NCBI GenBank assembly: GCA_030762935.1 | Contig: CM060900.1 | Location: forward strand, 403,705,632 to 403,769,631 | Length of the DNA stretch: 64,000 nt | Source of the DNA: Hymenopus coronatus | Lineage: Eukaryota > Arthropoda > Insecta > Mantodea > Hymenopodidae | Direction of reading: 5' to 3' | Part shown: piece by piece, positions 48,901-58,974 of the stretch | Numbering within the stretch: position 1 is the first letter of the stretch | Layout: the number at the start of each line of letters is the position of its first letter | Position numbers and translations under genes: made by a program | The notes under the pieces: generated by a model | Told to the model about the DNA's origin: nothing | The model's database searches: none | The model's input: the letters and a program-made list of their open reading frames with translations, nothing else

Positions 48901-51900
48901 GTTATATGCATCATCAAATGTAATTGAAATGTTATTGCTTAGTGTCTCTTTAAGATTTATAAACATGTAACCTATAATTTACACAAAGGAAATGATTTCA
49001 AAATATTCAACAGGTATTAGTTTTAGAAACTCAATTATGAAAATCTTCTTGCAGGCTCTCTATCATCCTCAAGTTGAAATTTCAGACCAGTCAATTAACT
49101 TTTACTTTCAGCATTCAAACATCTCAAAAGTAAAATGAGGTAACAAAACTAGATTGTAAATATATAACCTACCTGTCAATAAGATAAATTCTGAAGAGTT
49201 AAATAATTTATTCCACTCTGTAATCACAGAGATTACATAAAACTGTTCAATTTTTATTTTATTTTATTTTATTTTTTTTCAATATGCATGTCTTAATACT
49301 TTTTAAATGGGTATATTTTGGACATATGAAAGTTTTCAATGCACAATATATACATATTAAAGGGGTTATTAGAGCTTAATATTCCTGTCCCTAGCCAGAA
49401 TATACTACATCTGATTAATATTTGCCTCTCTTCTAGCCATTTTCATGGTCCAAAGCACTGGAACATGAAGAGCTGAAGAGTCAAAATTGGCTCTCAGGCT
49501 ACCTTATGTTTGGTGCTGGTCTGAGTGTGGGATTGGTGAACCTGTTTTGTGGTATAGCAGTGGGCATAGTAGGTAAGTTTTATCAGATGTTTGCTATAGA
49601 GAATACACCTTGTTCAAGTTACTAAAAACAATCTTTTTACTAGCTTCACAAAAAAAAAAAACAACAACAACAATACATATACATGCATGCGCACACAAAA
49701 TAAAGTTAATTTTAGGCCCAAGATATACCAAGATGGCGCCTTGATTGATTTGTGTAATTTTCAACTTGGTAGTTTTGAAACAGATAGTCCTTGCAGCATA
49801 ATCTGGTGAATTGGTCACAATAAACATTGGAAATGAAATGGGCACATAACTGGGACATGCACATTTCTTCTAGACAGGCTACAGAAACAGGACAGCCTTG
49901 CTGGAGAGGAGAATGTGGGTGGGAAGGTGTTTGAGAGAAAGGGGGGCACAGAGGGAGAGAGAGCGTTCAAACTTTGGAGAATGAACTGGAATGGAGTTGG
50001 AGAGGAGTGTATGTGGGTGGGCGGGTGTGTGTGTGTGTGTGTGAGTGAGTGTGAGAGAGAGAGAGAAACACACTTGTTTCTATGACAAGATTAGGTAATA
50101 CGTCCAGTTATGGATAAGTATTAGTGACATTTATGTCCATAAATAATGTTTATTTCTCTAGCTCCACTTTATATATGAGAAGTTACTTGCTGTGACATGT
50201 TTCACACCTTTGTCTCCATCCTAGATTCAGTGCTACACATATGGAATATCAAAGTGTAATAATTTTTATTGTTTTCATCATTTATATAGCCCCCTTTAAC
50301 ATCTAAGGTCATATCAGGGGCTTTGCACTTGAAACAACTCATCTGAGGTTCTTCTACATTTGGTTTAAATAATTTTATTTTCCTCAAACATGCACGCACG
50401 CACACACACACACAAAATTAATAGCATTAGTTAAAGCCATAAAAACTTAAATTTCCCTTGAAGCTAATGTGTTGAAAATGTTTCACGTTATGAGTTACTA
50501 TTCCAGGACATATAAATAACAGTGCTTTAAATACACTATGTATATAATAAATGAATAAAAAAAGCCAAGTCAGCAAAACCTATTGATAAAATGCTTATTA
50601 TTTATCCCAGTTGTCTTAAAATAATTGAATTCCTACAATGGAAAAAATAAAATAAAATTTATTTAATCTTCAAAAGTACAATATAATATTAATAATAGCT
50701 TCATATCCAATGATAAAAATGAAACTGACTTTACTGTTCTACAACTGCAAACATTTGTGGTTTTAGTTTTGTGCTGCCTCATTAAAACTGACTGTAAATG
50801 TCATCAGTGCAGACCTACATAAGTATTTTGATTTGACATATTTCATAATGTTTCTCACAAATTTTGTTGTGAACACTCATGTTAGCTCTCTTGCACAGTT
50901 TCAAATAAAGTATATCATTCAGCAGACAGTGGAAAAAATTAGCCTGATTAACTTGTTTATATTAAAAGTGGACCAAATTAACTTCTTTGTTTTTCAGTAG
51001 ATCAGTGCATTGTATGTTAATCAAACAACAGTGCATAGTTTTGTTTCATTGTTCAACATTTGTGAATGATCTAATATAGAGACACTGTTTCTTTTTATTT
51101 ACTTTTTTTATTTTTTAAGTTTGTAAGATAGGCCTAACAAAAACAGGTTGCAGGCCAATTTTAGTCCCTGGACCACAGTTTGGCATACCATCATTTAGCA
51201 TTACTATTGCAGCTTAATAAATTAGTAACTGTAAAATAATTAAATCTCGCCATAACTTATCACTTGCACATATGGTGCCATACTGTCTGTAAATACACAA
51301 TATCCTAAAGGTATAAAGTTTTTGAAAGATGCAAGAGAATTTATGTTTACTTTTCTCTTTTCAGGTTCAGGTGCAGCTTTAGCAGATGCAGCCAACTCCG
51401 CTCTATTTGTTAAAATTTTAATAGTTGAAATTTTTGGAAGTGCCATTGGTCTCTTTGGTTTGATTGTAGGAATCTATATGGTGAGTGTTAGTAACTTTGA
51501 GCTCTAATGCTTTTCTGTACATTGATGCAATCTATTTCATTTACATAATATATTATAGGTATAGAAATTTTAATAACTGTTTTTTAAATAAAAAGCAGTT
51601 TGGCCAGTTTCACTGTCTATTCCATTGTATCCCATCATCCTGCGTAGGTTTAAATAGAATGTTCTTTCATTAGAGTCCACACTCTGTTCAGAAAATATAG
51701 TCCATTATGGAAATAAACTCGTACAAAATGGATCTTTACAATTTTTGTACAAACTTCATGCTAATTTAGTATAATTACAGAAATTTTTTCACCAATTTGA
51801 CTACTTTCCCCATGGATGGCATACTTCTAAAAGTTTTGTGTATGGTTGGAATCTGCAGATATTTGTTCCAACTTAAATGTATGTAGGATGTGTTTGTACA

Positions 51901-53210
51901 TTTAACATAACTATGGCAACACCTTCAGCATGGAGAATCCTTACTTAGTCCTGGGTTTGGAAAAGGAGCACCTAATGGAGCACAGCATATACCAGAGTTG
52001 TGATTACTTCCTTTATTTGTATTAGTCAGGGAGCACTGCATTATTCAAGTAGGTTTCAGTCTGCAATCAGAATGCATGAAACAATGATTAAACATTCATC
52101 CTACTATCACTGCTTTGTTATCAGCCTCAAATCACTAAAATTTCATTGCATTCAATCTTCCAAGGAGTGATGATGAAAACTGAGTGGCCTCTCATGACAC
52201 ATAGACTCATCGAGCCCTTTGTTCCTCATAAACTAGGCTTCAATCAAGTCCAATGGTCCCAATAAATAGGACAATGTCCCTGATATTGCCTCTGTGTTAT
52301 CCCATGGTTCCAAGAAAAAGGAGCCCAGGATGCATACTTGTGTAAAGCAAATGCATCACATTTACATAAAATGTGCTGAGAGGTTTCAAAATCCATCCGC
52401 GTTGTCTACACATTAGGCCCTCAATTATGCACAAATGATTCTCAGAGGTTGTGTCCACTGAGATAGCCAACAACCACTGGTTCTATTAAGCTCAAAAGAA
52501 CCTGACTTAGTTTGCCACTTAACCCAGGAATAAAGTTGTGGGCCTGTATGGTGGTATTTTGCTTCTTCCAAATTTCAAGATGAGCCCTAGCTGTAAGCTA
52601 GGATAACTTATACTTGGATGTTTTTGTGGGACATGCTGTTAAAGAACCCAGGTCCTACTCTTCTAAGGAGTAGTGCATTCCTTGAAGTAACCCTCTTGGC
52701 TTCTTCCTTAAGACTAAAATATCCACCTTTCTATCTGACACTATACACACTACTGCATAACTATCATATTCTTTGTCAAAATCATAACTGTAAACTAAGT
52801 AACCATGTTAGCACATCTTCCTCTAGTAGATGATAAAATTCATTCTCCTTGAGAGCAAGAGTGAGATAGGGTGAGAAGTTCTGAGTGGGAGGTGAGTGTG
52901 GGTGTGGGGGTTGGTAGGTGTGTGTAAGGATGAGAAACATGGTGAGAGAGACAGAGAAACAAAAAAAATTCAAGGTTTATGTTGTAAATTTACTACACGA
53001 GTAGAACCTATTCCTTGTTACCACACACCAACCCTAGCCTTGCAGCCATTATGAAACATGGTGTATGACTGATTTTACCCAGGCATATTTACTTGTATAT
53101 GTAATGATTCTAAGAATTAGGCTGCTCAGAAGTCTATCATTGAATAAGCAGTTTTTAAAATATTTTTTTTTTTTCAGACATCAAAAGTGAAAATGGGTGA
53201 CAAGAAGTAG
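36856..53210 (+). CDS. ATP6V0B: V-ATPase 21-kDa proteolipid subunit c'' (5' end missing), five exons
   Basis: Subunit c'' is part of the membrane proton-carrying ring of the V0 sector of the vacuolar H+-ATPase, which acidifies endosomes, lysosomes and secretory vesicles. Joining the five exons gives 171 residues; the family is ~205, so ~35 N-terminal residues (start and first membrane segment) are missing. The proton-binding Glu is present in [11 protein letters not shown] (exon 47827-47974). [12 protein letters not shown] and the second proteolipid repeat [20 protein letters not shown] are also intact. Reading frame continues across all four introns (phases 2, 0, 1, 0) without stops, so this is a functional gene. 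Introns are 10.9, 1.5, 1.8 and 1.7 kb; the first is filled with TEs, including a sense-orientation PLE. Confidence 0.95.
38013..38196 (+). repeat. Left pseudo-LTR of the PLE
   Basis: Identical to 40589-40772 except A at 38075 versus G at 40651. It includes a hammerhead-like motif (38047-38091) and an ATG in good context (accATGg, 38165). Confidence 0.93.
38047..38091 (+). ncRNA. Hammerhead-ribozyme-like motif, left pLTR (one stem II mismatch)
   Basis: Core CUGAAGA (38052-38058) and GAAA (38079-38082). Stem I: TGCCT (38047-38051) with AGGTA (38087-38091), one G.T pair. Stem II: GTCCC (38060-38064) with GAGAC (38074-38078), one C.A mismatch. Stem III is the minimal palindrome ACGT (38082-38085). 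Predicted cleavage after the GUU triplet (38086). One unpaired U follows A of the core. PLEs of many animals are known to carry hammerheads with a minimal stem III in their pLTRs. Confidence 0.7.
38206..40515 (+). CDS. PLE polyprotein: reverse transcriptase plus GIY-YIG endonuclease
   Basis: The frame is open from 38206 (just after TAA) to TAA at 40513-40515. The first in-frame ATG is at 38488, inside conserved protein, so the true start is elsewhere (see the frameshift finding). Counting residues from 38458: [11 protein letters not shown] ~150; RT motif A FDITSLFT 292; motif [11 protein letters not shown] 343; motif C YIDD 380; LDVLITRK and [10 protein letters not shown] ~420-450; GIY-YIG domain from SGVYKIPC 574 and VYIG 586, with [11 protein letters not shown] ~592 and a candidate catalytic Glu in YREA ~649. 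All RT and endonuclease signature residues look intact. It copies its own RNA at target nicks. The upstream part 38206-38457 reads a PLE N-terminal domain ([20 protein letters not shown]). Confidence 0.93.
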   Translation, partial: TSTGRSYLESRRFEELRKRKARLLSSLTFLSRCRDEAVIPTFLKVKRTFYTAQDHRIYNRTERALLRNRIHQTRKELEINDRDLLKIHLNISYHMTNNDWDKIDLTSQSMMNIHESSSNRQKKKFENLLQKSPNKIDNTHRTVINLSNRVLSVEEQNVLAKGRNFAVTPKSIPVEDKIANIEAGIHSVPREIAEEIRTESTRILRKAKPPGANINKKELSALKDLNADDSILVLPADKGNATVVMNTTDYNGKISELLDPTIYNKRSRDPTSTILNKTNKMIRNSPSIPQETKKSLLHSEAMAPSLYGLPKIHKKNVPLRPIVSAIGSPTYTISRYLTPLLQEHIGNSETRIKNSYHFTQKIRNLKCDLADILVSFDITSLFTMVPVKDVLEHIDELFPQDIYDLFKLCLITTYFRWNNDYYEQKDGVAMGNPLGPVVANLYMERFEKHALATATKKPSVWLRYIDDVFAIWPHGEAELQKFLDHLNSQHANIQFTKELESDGQIAFLDVLITRKNDGRFTCAVYRKPTHTDRYRSKQSNHHPKQKRSVIKTLVERAKGICDPEHLPQELKYLQKTLLYNGYTKKDIDRAIRPRKINTRPREAPTYKNKVFLPYIKNITDRIGKILEKQHVNPIYMPTTKIKQYLKSAKDRLDPLSKSGVYKIPCTCGQVYIGTTKRSINTRITEHKRNCRLGQTEKSAVAQHVLSLDGHRMQYDKVEVISTTKNYFPRLYREAIEIYKNTNNFNKDEGLKLNSTWFPILSQLRNLQAK
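40561..40568 (+). promoter_or_regulatory. TATA-like motif ahead of the right pLTR
   Basis: TATATATA at 40561-40568 in 'cccgagtatatatactgg', 20 bp upstream of the right pLTR. It could be part of an internal promoter, but this is inferred from sequence only. Confidence 0.3.
40589..40772 (+). repeat. Right pseudo-LTR of the PLE
   Basis: Direct repeat of 38013-38196 with one substitution and no indel. It ends exactly at the target duplication. Confidence 0.93.
40623..40667 (+). ncRNA. Hammerhead-ribozyme-like motif, right pLTR (stem II fully paired)
   Basis: Same fold as in the left pLTR: CUGAAGA at 40628-40634, GAAA at 40655-40658, predicted cleavage after 40662. Here stem II GTCCC (40636-40640) pairs perfectly with GGGAC (40650-40654). 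Confidence 0.75.
41170..41990 (+). pseudogene. hAT-type transposase relic (BED-like N-terminus)
   Basis: 41180-41488 reads [20 protein letters not shown] and [19 protein letters not shown], a C..C..H..H BED-type zinc finger (C-P-C, then H and H), followed by [20 protein letters not shown]. After a frameshift, 41613-41861 reads [20 protein letters not shown] and [15 protein letters not shown], the start of the hAT catalytic domain ('SIDETTD..GR.V.N'). It is truncated by ~41990 and lacks the rest of the RNase H fold and the dimerisation domain. Related intact proteins are often annotated CGGBP1-like. Confidence 0.75.
41991..43735. other. No gene recognised; intronic AT-rich DNA
   Basis: Short frames only. 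Positions 43360-43530 are of more balanced composition but match nothing I recognise. Confidence 0.4.
43736..45570 (+). pseudogene. Transposon-type protein with SDNC.GQNKN motif (possibly DUF7869-like), copy 1
   Basis: An N-terminal piece [19 protein letters not shown] (~43755-43815) is followed by an apparent intron (donor caggtaatg at ~43880, acceptor ttacag at 44124). Then [58 protein letters not shown] (near 44610), [20 protein letters not shown] (near 44860) and [16 protein letters not shown] (45062-45105). The end reads [20 protein letters not shown] (45477-45536). The family recurs in arthropod genomes as LOC-type proteins and looks like a transposase with an RNase H-like acidic motif. 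Stops and frameshifts are present. Confidence 0.65.
45571..46587. other. No gene recognised
   Basis: AT-rich intronic DNA with short CA-type and G/T homopolymer tracts near 46072-46225. Confidence 0.4.
46588..47193 (+). pseudogene. Unrecognised protein relic
   Basis: 46588-46848 reads [40 protein letters not shown] and [12 protein letters not shown]. Then come stops, with an open tail in the same frame around 47065-47190: [20 protein letters not shown] and [20 protein letters not shown]. Charge pattern and residue use look like protein, with decay in the middle. I recognise no family. It lies in the large V-ATPase intron on the gene's own strand and could be a TE gag/ORF1. Confidence 0.4.
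47194..47826. other. Intron end, AT-rich; no further feature
   Basis: The 3' part of the large intron, ending in the acceptor tttcag (47821-47826). Confidence 0.6.
47827..47974 (+). CDS. ATP6V0B: ATP6V0B exon with the proton-carrying Glu
   Basis: Acceptor tttcag, donor gag|gtatgt, phase 2 in and 0 out. It reads [40 protein letters not shown] and AIVLSGMLE. It covers the end of TM2, the conserved [10 protein letters not shown] loop and TM3 with the essential Glu (FCEAVA). Confidence 0.96.
48150..48330 (+). repeat. Possible SINE fragment in the intron
   Basis: A block of balanced composition with 'gctagtttgaattccagc', which loosely resembles a tRNA B box (GGTTCGAATCC) with an indel. No A box or tail. 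Weak. Confidence 0.3.
48331..49436. other. Intron; no feature recognised
   Basis: AT-rich intronic sequence ending in ttctag before the next exon. Confidence 0.6.
49437..49572 (+). CDS. ATP6V0B: ATP6V0B exon: second proteolipid repeat begins
   Basis: Acceptor ttctag, donor g|gtaagt, phase 0 in and 1 out. It reads [40 protein letters not shown] and AVGIV. A hydrophilic loop precedes TM4 with the glycine-rich FGAGL..G motif. Confidence 0.96.
49573..51364. other. Intron; low-complexity GA/GT tracts only
   Basis: 49900-50075 is G-rich with GTGTGT, GAGAGA and GGGTGG runs, and CA repeats lie near 50390-50415. No coding pattern beyond these. It ends in the acceptor ttttcag. Confidence 0.6.
51365..51480 (+). 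CDS. ATP6V0B: ATP6V0B exon: last membrane helix
   Basis: Acceptor ttttcag, donor atg|gtgagt, phase 1 in and 0 out. It reads [20 protein letters not shown] and [18 protein letters not shown], the most conserved part of the family. Confidence 0.96.
52170..52675 (-). pseudogene. R1-like LINE C-terminal fragment (copy 2)
   Basis: Colinear at base level with 409-700 and 2110-2275 ('gagtggcctctc', 'gggcttcaatcaagt' / 'aggcttcaatcaagt', 'ggtcccaataaat', 'gttgtgtccact', 'cccaggaataaa', 'gtggtattttg'). It is uninterrupted here but carries a ~65-bp shortened middle. It lies in the last V-ATPase intron, antisense to the gene. Confidence 0.7.
53178..53210 (+). CDS. ATP6V0B: ATP6V0B terminal coding exon
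   Basis: The acceptor ttttttcag follows a T-rich tract. It reads [10 protein letters not shown] then TAG at 53208-53210, the expected C-terminus of the c'' family. Confidence 0.95.
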   Translation, partial: TSKVKMGDKK

Positions 53211-53493
53211 TAATTGTGCATCCCCCTGAAGATTTTTGGGATGTACAAGGAGTAAATTGTAAAATAGATTATACATTTATTTAGGAAATTGGTGTATTGG
53301 TATATTTTGTAGATGCAAAAATACTTGGGAACCTTGAGAATCCTTGGACCATTATCATTCCATGAATGCAAATATGTAAATGAAATTCTCATAAATCTAA
53401 AAGTTGTATTCATTTTAAAAAATTATATATTTTGTTGGAATATTTTGTCTGTGTTGCACAGAAGAATATGGCTGATCATAGATGTGTTAATGT

Positions 53494-53499
53494 AATAAA
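53494..53499 (+). terminator. Polyadenylation signal candidate of ATP6V0B
   Basis: AATAAA at 53494-53499, 284 bases after the stop codon. Other signals may exist downstream, so the real cleavage site is unknown. Confidence 0.5.
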
Positions 53500-56419
53500 T
53501 AAGGCTGTTACGTATATTTTTGGCAATGAGAGAGTACTTACATTTTTTGCAAGAGAAACACATTACAGAGGGCTATAGTATCAAAATTTGCCATATCTAA
53601 TTTTGCATATTTTAGAAAAAGTGAGAGAGAGGTGTATTTTTTTTTTAAAACATATTTCATGCCTCTACGTTAATGGATGAGCACATTCTATTGGATTCCA
53701 CTGAAATAATGAGAAAAATATAGCGTTTAATATTTTTGTGTTCTTCTTACTGTTTGTAATCAATATGGATGATTCTGATATGCCATTCATAAGAACACAT
53801 ACCAAATAATACTGAATTTCTATTTGTAAGATTTAGGGTGTTTTTTTTTTTTTTTTTTTTTCTTTCTTTCTTTTTTTTTGGGCACAGAGATCACACAACA
53901 CCATGGGCTTTAATGACCTGTCTGTGCATACAGTAATCTCCTCCTCAGTCATTCCACAAATTAGCATATTCACATAAAATTTTAAGCAGTCTTGTCATTT
54001 GCATCTAAAGTGTTTCTCCAGCAGATCAACACCACCTGTGATTTTTTTGTTTTGTTTACTTTGACATAATATTTATCACCACAAGCTGAAGTAGAAGTAT
54101 GAATAATGATCTTAATACTACCACTGTCAGATGTGTGTACCAGTTCCTCCCTGCTTGTAATAATTTCTTTACCTTTCGTAATTCCTTTTCAGAATGGATA
54201 TGAAAATGAATGGCTTGAGGGAATGTTTCATTTACAGCAGATTCTTTCTAATTGCAAATGTTTCAATCTCTTCCAAGTCAACAGATAGTTACCTGTAGTT
54301 GCCAATCTTCCAAACTTTGAGGTCATGGGCACAGATAGTTACCTGTAGTTGCCAATCTTCCAAACTTTGAGGTCATGGGCCATTGGAGTGACTGTTTGAT
54401 CTTCTCAGCAATGACTGATAATAGAGTCTTTCGGCTTCACGGACTTTGTGTGCATGGACTGATTCAGAGAGACTCGTATAAAGCCAGTGAAACTGAAGGA
54501 CTCCATATCAGTTGTTGCCCAGAAGATCAAATGATCACTCCACTATTCCACTGCTGTCCAATGCAGCTTCGGACAAAACATTTGGAAGACGTTCCAATAG
54601 AGCATGACCTACAAGCCCGGAAGGTAATTTATTTCCTAATGACACCGGTCATGAAAGCCTATGAGGTTCTATTGTTCTTTACATACTGCTACAGTTACAT
54701 CTTACTGCAGTAGAAAATAAACAGCATTTCTTTGCTTTCTGTTCCCTGTTTTTCCCCACTGTGAATGTTTAAAGAGTTTGTTTTCTTTAAGTTTCTGGCA
54801 ATGGAATGTGATGCTAAGCATACCAATGCTGCAAACTATATGATGTGTAACATTGTTGAGTATCAATGGCGAAGCAGAGTGAAGAATTCATAGTGATTGT
54901 GCTTGGATATGGCAGCTTTTAAAAGTGAGGTATTGCACATATTCCTTGAACCAGGTTTTGAATTTGACTAATGTTGAAAATGTAATTATATGGTATGTTG
55001 CAGGTTCTGATGCTAGGCCCCATAGGCATAAGCTATGTGGCTGCAATTAGTTATTCAGTTAAATGAGTTGTACATCATTCCTATAAATTTGTAACTAAAG
55101 CAGTTTGTTGCCTTAGAGAAGTAAGATATTCCAGAATATAATTTAATAATCGTGTAAAGTACATAAAGTTTAAAGATAACTGTAAGGAAGAGCTCACATT
55201 GTCTAATTTTACAATAGTATTATATTTTAATTGTAAATTAAATTTGTACATGTATTTATGCAAAGCATATAGTTTTAATTGTAAATTAGAATTGTGTATA
55301 TATTGATGCAAAGGTATAAATTGCACACTATATTGTGTTAAAGGCAGGAGCAACACCCTTATGTTAGTCAAACATGAGCAACATTAATTTGGGGGAGAGT
55401 TTGAGTCAAAGACTTCTACACCACTTACATTAACAACTAGGAACAAATTTTGGAGCTTAATTGTCTCCATTTTAAACCTATGTTTGACTGATAATTCATG
55501 TTGGAGATGTTTGAGAGTTGTCCTCTTGTCGTGGTTCCAAGAATTTCTGAAAAAATATTTCACTGACACTTCAAAATTTGAAAACTCCCTTTCTTTCTTT
55601 TTTCTCTCCCCCAATTGCTGATTTGTTGCAAAGAGTTTAGTTGCTGATGCTTCAATTGTTTTAATTGTGGAATTATTTAATGACTTCTAGTCTATAAATG
55701 AATGGCCACTGCTTATGCTTTTTTAATTGTTTAGTTACCTGAAGTGTACCTTACTTCTAATTTCCAAATTCCTTTTTGTTTTCCTTGTGTATAAAGAACT
55801 GTTCACATTTATTGCATGTTGTTTATTTATCCTAGATTCCTACATTTTTAAAATAAACAGAAAAATCAGCAATGGCCACTCATTTCTGAAAATCATCATT
55901 TAAATTCCACTACTGTACTCTTAAAGCAAATAGCAAAGCAACAGGAATGACTACTTGAAAGTAAACCTACATTTGGAAGAATAGACAGAGTTTTCCATTT
56001 TGAAATACCAATGAAAAATTTTCAGTGTTCCACCACAATAGGACTGCTACTACTCACCTATAACATTGTCAGCTCAGTAGAACATAGATCGACAAGTTCA
56101 TCACCTAAACATGGTCATAGGTATCAGCGTACATTATGTATAAAGGTTCACTAATTGTCAAATTCTTTCCCAAATTATTAATTGCATTGTCGTCTTTAAT
56201 CTCCTATAAAGAAGAAATAAACAGCATTGTATAATTTTAGTATAGTATCATAGTTTTCATTGCAGACTGAAATTCTAAATGCATTTATGCAAAGATAGAT
56301 GATGCACACCACATAATTAATGACTGGAGTAAAACCCAACATTATTGCAAACATTAGCAACACTTTCATTCAGAGTTTCAATTGAAATATATAGAAATAT
56401 ATTTAGATTTAGTATGAAC
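53500..56419. other. No gene recognised downstream of ATP6V0B; two local repeats
   Basis: A T-rich run lies at 53838-53878. Positions 55240-55410 (twofold ~50-bp units 'ttttaattgtaaatta') are related to 56250-56395 ('tttatgcaaag', 'gagcaacaccc' versus 'gcaacactttc'). A frame at 54375-54713 has no recognisable family. Confidence 0.4.
54281..54380. repeat. Perfect 50-bp tandem duplication
   Basis: 54281-54330 and 54331-54380 are identical (acagatagttacctgtagtt... gtcatgggc). Confidence 0.95.
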
Positions 56420-56674
56420 TTATACCTCTTTCCTCTTAAGCTCAAAGTAGAAGTAAACAAACCTTAATGTATCAGTCCACTGAGCACAAAGAGGAATGAT
56501 GGAAATCAAAGTAGCCATGAGAGGAAAATGCTCCATATAGAATGCAAATATGGCACTTTCTACAGCTTGGGCATAATTAACTTTTAAACATTCAACATAA
56601 TTGTTTTCTGTGCACTTTTTAAAGGTTTCCTGCATTTGTTTCTCTGTCCTGACAGAGGATTGTTTCTCAGCCAT
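56420..56674 (-). CDS. Hypothetical 84-residue frame, possibly a first exon
   Basis: ATG at 56674. It reads MAEKQSSVRTEKQMQETFKK, then KVNYAQAVESAIFAFYMEHF and PLMATLISIIPLCAQWTDTL. Residue use looks protein-like, with a possible hydrophobic helix around residues 45-65. A potential donor lies within 'acattaag|gtttgttt' near 56465. No family recognised, and no neighbouring exon proven. Confidence 0.3.
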   Translation of the reverse strand: MAEKQSSVRTEKQMQETFKKCTENNYVECLKVNYAQAVESAIFAFYMEHFPLMATLISIIPLCAQWTDTLRFVYFYFELKRKEV

Positions 56675-56922
56675 GACACTCTTGAAAGTAATATTTTTTT
56701 AAGTACATGCACCACTTGGCAATTAGATGTCTCCAAAAACTGGAAACTAACTACACTACTTGTGCATAGCCTCTTAAACAGTGTGATGTTTCAGTTTAGT
56801 AAATTACAGGTGAATGTCAAGGAACACATTTTCCTTCATAAATTGAACCATTACAGTAATGGGTTTTCTGAATTTCTCTGCACAAGAATAACCCAAAATG
56901 TTAGGATCAGAACCAAACTGTT

Positions 56923-57177
56923 TTACGTAGAGGAAGAAAGAGATGACATGCTAAGTGGGAAAAGTTGTACTTTGTGCACCTGCCAATTAGGTGCTCCCTT
57001 GTCAAGCAAGTTTTGTTTAAGACTCCTTTGAACTTGGTGAAACTGGTGGAAATCTTTCCTTGTGTTGTATATTCTCAAATTCTCTGGGCCTAAGTTGAGT
57101 AATATTTTGGGTACATCACTGTGTATTTTGATGTGGATAATACTTGCGTCCATAATATCCAAATTCTTGCAAACCAT
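56923..57177 (-). pseudogene. Unrecognised minus-strand frame
   Basis: It reads SDVPKILLNLGPENLRIYNT and RKDFHQFHQVQRSLKQNLLD. It is coding-like, lies 250 bases upstream of the previous frame on the same strand, and has no recognised family. It may belong with it or be a TE relic. Confidence 0.25.
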
Positions 57178-57984
57178 CGCTATGAGTAAGTTGTTGGGGT
57201 TTGCTGATGAAATGCAGTTGTTTAGACCTTTATAACAATTAAATTAGGCCAAAAAATAAAATGAAAAATGCCATGCTGCTTTAAAAGAACACAAATTATA
57301 AAAGTCATGATAATACAGTGTGACAAAATAAGACATTATTTATTGGAATTTTTCATATCGTGAAGCAATATAATTAATTTACCAACATTGATTCAACTTG
57401 ACACTTTTAAGAACCATTCACATTGAAATGACAGAGAATTAAATGCACCATGAGCATTCTCAATGACAAACATAAACATAGACAATAACTAAACAGAAAT
57501 TAAAACAAGTGAACTGTGCCATGTGAATGAAAAGTAAACGAAAATGGCTGGCAGAGATGAGTGTGGCAGCATTCGTGCACATGCAAGCTAGAGTAGCCAA
57601 TTTGCTTGGTGTTTAATATTTTAAAGAATGGCTGTCTTGTAGACGATGTTGGATTCATTCCCTTAATCAAAAACGACTTAAGAGGAGATTTTCATAATCT
57701 ACTAAGCGAAATGAGAGAGAATCGTCAAGCAAAGCCATTTTAATATCACATCGAGCAGTGGTTCTGATTGGTTAATTCCTATGTTGCATGTTAACTTTGA
57801 TGCAAAAGCTTGGTATTTGCAAGCTACTATGTTAACGCACTACGGTTATGCCTACGTCAGTGTCAATATAACCATTGTGAATGAGATTATAGGTATATTA
57901 GCTGCAAGCTTCTGTGTCTGTTACATCTACGGTTGATTTTAGATGTGAATGGCCCATTATGGTTCATAAACTTTGTTTACCTAT
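57178..57984. other. No gene recognised
   Basis: No coding pattern or repeat identified. Confidence 0.4.
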
Positions 57985-58925
57985 AGGCCATAGGTATGTT
58001 TCACCCTTCTTGAAAGCATCATCGGCTAGGGTTGAATGTTAGAATTTCTGCCTCTCCTTTAGTCTTGGCTAATGGCGATGTCTTGTGCAGACTCTGAGAG
58101 TCCCGAAAGAATGTTATCATCTGCTGGCACGTCAAAATTCATTAGGTTTCCTTCAAATTTTTCATGTAGATTTTTCCCATGCATTCAATTCTACTGTCTT
58201 GTTTATGGATTTTAAAAGATGAATTTCTTTATTATTGTGATTTCTCTTGCAAAAATGCATGGTAGCAACTGATTTTTCAATTTCTGTGTTTCTTATGTTT
58301 CTAAAATGTTCCCTTTAGACATTGGCCTGCGTTTCATATTGTTTGACCAATATATACATCTTTACAGTCAGAGCAGCTACTTTTATATATTCTTGGTTTC
58401 TTTTCTGCAGTAGTCTCCTTTTTTGGGTGTTTGAGATTTTTGATGCTGTAGCCACTTTTGGATGCTAAAGTGATAATCTTTTGATTTTTGGGTGGCCCAT
58501 AGGTGATATGTGATGCTTCTAAAAACTTTCTTTTCCTTAATTGCTAATAGTGTTATGGTTTGTTTTATATCTCTCATTTTTTAAACTTCTTAATGTTTTG
58601 GTTGACAAGTCACTGGGTGAAACATTATTTTGTGACGTTATTACTATTTCTGTAATTCTGTATTGTATTCTATTTGATTCAGTGAAAAATTAGTTAACCT
58701 GTAAGCTAGACTATTAACTATTGCATGTTTATGTGAAATAGGATTAAAACCATCTACTTTTATATAATTGTCAGTATGTGAATCTTTCCTGTAAATTCCA
58801 AAAGTAAGTTTATCTGTATTTCCAATGATTTTCAAATCTAAAATTGGTAAGGTATTGTCGGTTTCAATCTCTAAAGTGAAGATTATGCAACATTTTTGTA
58901 GATTCAAAAGTTTTAAAGCATGTGT
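57985..58925 (-). pseudogene. Penelope-like element relic, arm A of an inverted pair
   Basis: The minus strand at 58907-58644 reads TLPILDLKIIGNTDKLTFGI and YRKDSHTDNYIKVDGFNPIS, the RT C-terminal part ('FLD+.I.R', '[10 protein letters not shown]', 'H.....I..L..R'). Further left, near 58370, SDCKDVYIGQTI is the YIG part of the GIY-YIG domain. It is 5'-truncated at the centre of the palindrome and frameshifted. It is a different PLE lineage from the intronic copy. Confidence 0.75.
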
Positions 58926-58974
58926 GTGTGTGTTTATGATTTACTATGACATTGATATATGGATGACTTATTCA

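Noticed and set aside
54375..54713. 112-residue + frame after the V-ATPase gene
   Set aside because: It begins inside the 50-bp tandem duplication and shows no known domain or splice context.
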